From NCBI GenBank assembly GCA_027325905.1, contig DAIEEM010000244.1, positions 1 through 9,618 on the forward strand: a DNA stretch of 9,618 bases, written 5' to 3'. The position numbers and the translations under genes were made by a program. Origin of the DNA: Rhodocyclaceae bacterium (GTDB lineage: Bacteria; Pseudomonadota; Gammaproteobacteria; Burkholderiales; Rhodocyclaceae). Positions 6,599-9,618 of the stretch are shown one piece after another. The stretch's first letter is position 1, and each line of letters opens with the position of its first letter. The notes below the pieces were generated by a model that worked only from the letters and a program-made list of their open reading frames with translations, was not told the DNA's origin and searched no databases.

Positions 6599-6700
6599 GC
6601 CACGGACGGCGGGTGTCCGATTCCCTCCATGTCCTCCGGGCCGAAAAAGCGCCGGCCCCCCTCCTTTACTTCCGGGAATCGGACACCCGCCATCCGTGGC
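6599..6700. repeat. 102-base palindromic element with 27-base inverted ends (MITE- or REPIN-like)
   Basis: The left arm (6599-6625) and right arm (6674-6700) are reverse complements at 26 of 27 positions; the exception is C6607 opposite A6692. The element begins GCCACGGA and ends TCCGTGGC. The 48-base centre contains a second inverted repeat, GGGCCG (6638-6643) with CGGCCC (6653-6658). CGT at 6596-6598 and again at 6701-6703 flank it directly and could be a 3-base target duplication, although three bases can match by chance. In a - strand transcript, the direction of the flanking genes, the single mismatch becomes a G-U pair, so the RNA stem would be fully paired. There is no coding capacity for a transposase. 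Mobility is an inference. Confidence 0.8.
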
Positions 6701-6748
6701 CGTAACCCTCGGTGCATGCCTTGAAGTCCGAGACCGCGCGGTGCTTCC

Positions 6749-6784
6749 CGATCGGGCCGGCAGGGCACCCTGCCGGCCCGATCG
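6749..6784 (-). terminator. Perfect 17-base inverted repeat downstream of dapE, probable transcription terminator or 3'-end stabiliser
   Basis: CGATCGGGCCGGCAGGG (6749-6765) is followed after CA by its exact reverse complement (6768-6784). As RNA this folds to a 16-base stem with a GCAC loop, very stable because it is mostly G-C. It starts 35 bases past the dapE stop in the direction of transcription. No T-run follows on the - strand, so it may act as a Rho-assisted terminator or protect the 3' end of the dapD-pilU-dapE mRNA. Confidence 0.5.
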
Positions 6785-6819
6785 CGCACCAACAATATCG
6801 CTACCAGAGCCATTTCATC

Positions 6820-9618
<2,799 letters not shown>

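Larger units (their letters stand above)
6501..6819. other. 319-base non-coding gap between prmB and dapE
   Basis: I see no supportable gene here. It holds the 102-base palindromic element (6599-6700) and the separate hairpin (6749-6784). The part nearest prmB (6501-6598) carries only its ribosome site and GC-rich sequence with no convincing promoter. Several frames are open throughout, but they encode Arg/Pro-rich peptides typical of non-coding GC-rich DNA. Confidence 0.7.

Noticed and set aside
6599..6784. CRISPR repeats or an insertion sequence in the dapE-prmB gap
   Set aside because: There are no regularly spaced direct repeats and no transposase frame. The structures are two unrelated inverted repeats.

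Overview
The window is GC-rich and gene-dense and looks like chromosome of a betaproteobacterium, most likely of the Rhodocyclales type (Azoarcus/Thauera/Dechloromonas relatives). This is inferred from high G+C at third codon positions, a dap gene cluster carrying a type IV pilus motor gene, and an abundance of c-di-GMP and hemerythrin genes. No 16S or other decisive marker is present, so the placement is tentative.

Left half (1-5000) is signalling, mostly on the + strand. A GGDEF-EAL protein (only its C-terminal part is in the window) is followed within 12 bases by a bacteriohemerythrin and, 17 bases later, by a membrane methyl-accepting chemotaxis protein (MCP) with almost no periplasmic domain. 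A second bacteriohemerythrin lies on the opposite strand and converges on the MCP. A divergent intergenic region then leads to a small exported protein of the surface-adhesin E type. Next comes a DUF3391/HD-GYP c-di-GMP phosphodiesterase. This half therefore holds two c-di-GMP-degrading domains, two oxygen-binding proteins and a chemoreceptor, which suggests a module coupling oxygen to motility and biofilm behaviour (inference).

Right half (5088-9618) is all on the - strand. In transcription order it reads dapD (partial), pilU, dapE, a 320-base non-coding gap, prmB and a single-domain response regulator. dapD and dapE are the succinyl-branch steps of lysine/diaminopimelate synthesis. pilU lies between them and shares one base with dapE (TGATG), so a twitching-motility ATPase is apparently co-transcribed and translationally coupled with a lysine gene. 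prmB methylates ribosomal protein L3.

The dapE-prmB gap contains the most striking non-coding structure. It is a 102-base element with 27-base inverted ends (one mismatch), a nested hairpin and a possible 3-base target duplication, so it resembles a MITE or REPIN. A separate 17-base perfect inverted repeat lies just past the end of dapE. I found no rRNA, tRNA, CRISPR array, transposase or phage gene. I do not see a clearly unprecedented system. The best leads are the hemerythrin/MCP neighbourhood, a CheZ-like motif inside the MCP, and the palindromic element.
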